Source: Pseudomonas pergaminensis
GTDB taxonomy: Bacteria; Pseudomonadota; Gammaproteobacteria; Pseudomonadales; Pseudomonadaceae
Direction: 5' to 3'
Assembly (NCBI RefSeq): GCF_024112395.2
Contig: NZ_CP078013.2
Coordinates: 4,774,001 to 4,838,000, forward strand
Length of the DNA: 64,000 nt
Shown: positions 63,720 to 64,000 of the stretch, in pieces
How the letters are laid out: each line of letters opens with the position of its first letter
How positions within the stretch are numbered: position 1 is the first letter of the stretch
The notes under the pieces: model-generated
Database searches by the model: none
What the model saw: only the letters and a program-made list of their open reading frames with translations
What the model was told of the DNA's origin: nothing
Position numbers and translations under genes: made by a program

Positions 63720-64000
63720 ATGTCCTTCGCTGAGCAACTAACCCGCCTGCAAGCCTTCCTCGACGCCGATGAGCTGCATGACGAGGCGCTGGACTACGTG
63801 GCCGCCCACGGCTACCTGACCGCCCTGTCGATCTGCTCCGAGGTCGTGCCCGACCGTGAATGGATCGACGCACTGTTCGCCGAGGAGCCGCACTACGCCG
63901 ACGCCGCCCAACGCGAAGAAATCGAATCCACCCTGCTGGCCCTCAAGGCCCACATCGGTCGCCAACTGGCCTCCGACGAAGAATTCGAGCTGCCATGCGA
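63720..64000 (+). CDS. UPF0149 (YecA/YgfB) family protein, 5' part only
   Basis: 93 codons are visible before the window ends, with no stop. The N-terminal region has the family's acidic helical character (MSFAEQLTRLQAFLDADELHDEALDYVAAHGYLTALSICSEVVP). YecA-type members end in a zinc-binding SEC-C motif, which would lie beyond the edge. The function is poorly defined. Confidence 0.75.
   Translation, partial: MSFAEQLTRLQAFLDADELHDEALDYVAAHGYLTALSICSEVVPDREWIDALFAEEPHYADAAQREEIESTLLALKAHIGRQLASDEEFELPC

Overview
This window reads as chromosome of a fluorescent Pseudomonas (P. fluorescens group). The reasons are the high GC content, the FleQ/FleSR/FliA/FleN flagellar hierarchy, the MotCD stators, the HptB-HsbR-HsbA module, the phhRABC cluster, a PlpD-type patatin, and many REP/REPIN palindromes of the 'GTGGGAGC..GGCTTGC' kind. 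Both window edges cut a gene: a ParP/CheW-like gene on the left and a UPF0149 (YecA/YgfB) gene on the right.

Positions 1-50365 form one nearly continuous flagellar and chemotaxis supercluster, all transcribed leftwards. In transcription order, from high to low coordinates, it runs: flgFGHIJKL; a lone FabH-like ketoacyl synthase; fliC-flaG-fliD-fliS-fliT; fleQ; fleS-fleR; fliEFGHIJ-hsbA-hsbR-hptB; fliK; fliLMNOPQR-flhB; a 2.6-kb intruding block; flhA-flhF-fleN-fliA; then cheY-cheZ-cheA-cheB-motC-motD-parC-parP. Sigma-54-type -24/-12 elements are visible ahead of flgF, fleS, fliE, fliL and flhA, and a sigma-28-type element ahead of fliC. This fits the FleQ/RpoN to FleSR to FliA cascade. flgBCDE, flgA/flgM and cheR/cheV are not in the window.

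The least ordinary region is about 13163-15744, inserted between flhB and flhA. A 61-bp repeat carrying the flhA sigma-54 promoter and a hairpin bounds it at both ends in inverted orientation (57 of 61 positions identical). Inside are two diverged, oppositely oriented copies of a gene pair, each made of a degenerate cold-shock-domain protein followed by a canonical CspA-like protein. A shared palindrome of the type CTGTCAA..TTGACAG lies ahead of each pair. Between them sits an AT-richer orphan gene of unknown function. A second structural oddity is a 767-bp nested, almost symmetrical inverted repeat (22808-23574) between hptB and fliK. It probably misleads automatic start calling for fliK.

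Right of 50.4 kb the content is metabolic and housekeeping: phhR facing phhA-phhB-phhC (phenylalanine to tyrosine and aromatic transamination), an LpxH-like metallophosphoesterase divergent from an AraC regulator, an EamA exporter, a small glycine-rich membrane protein, a SelT/Rdx-type CXXC protein, plpD (type Vd-secreted phospholipase), a MarR regulator, recQ, and the start of a UPF0149 gene. No rRNA, tRNA, CRISPR array, prophage or insertion sequence was recognised.
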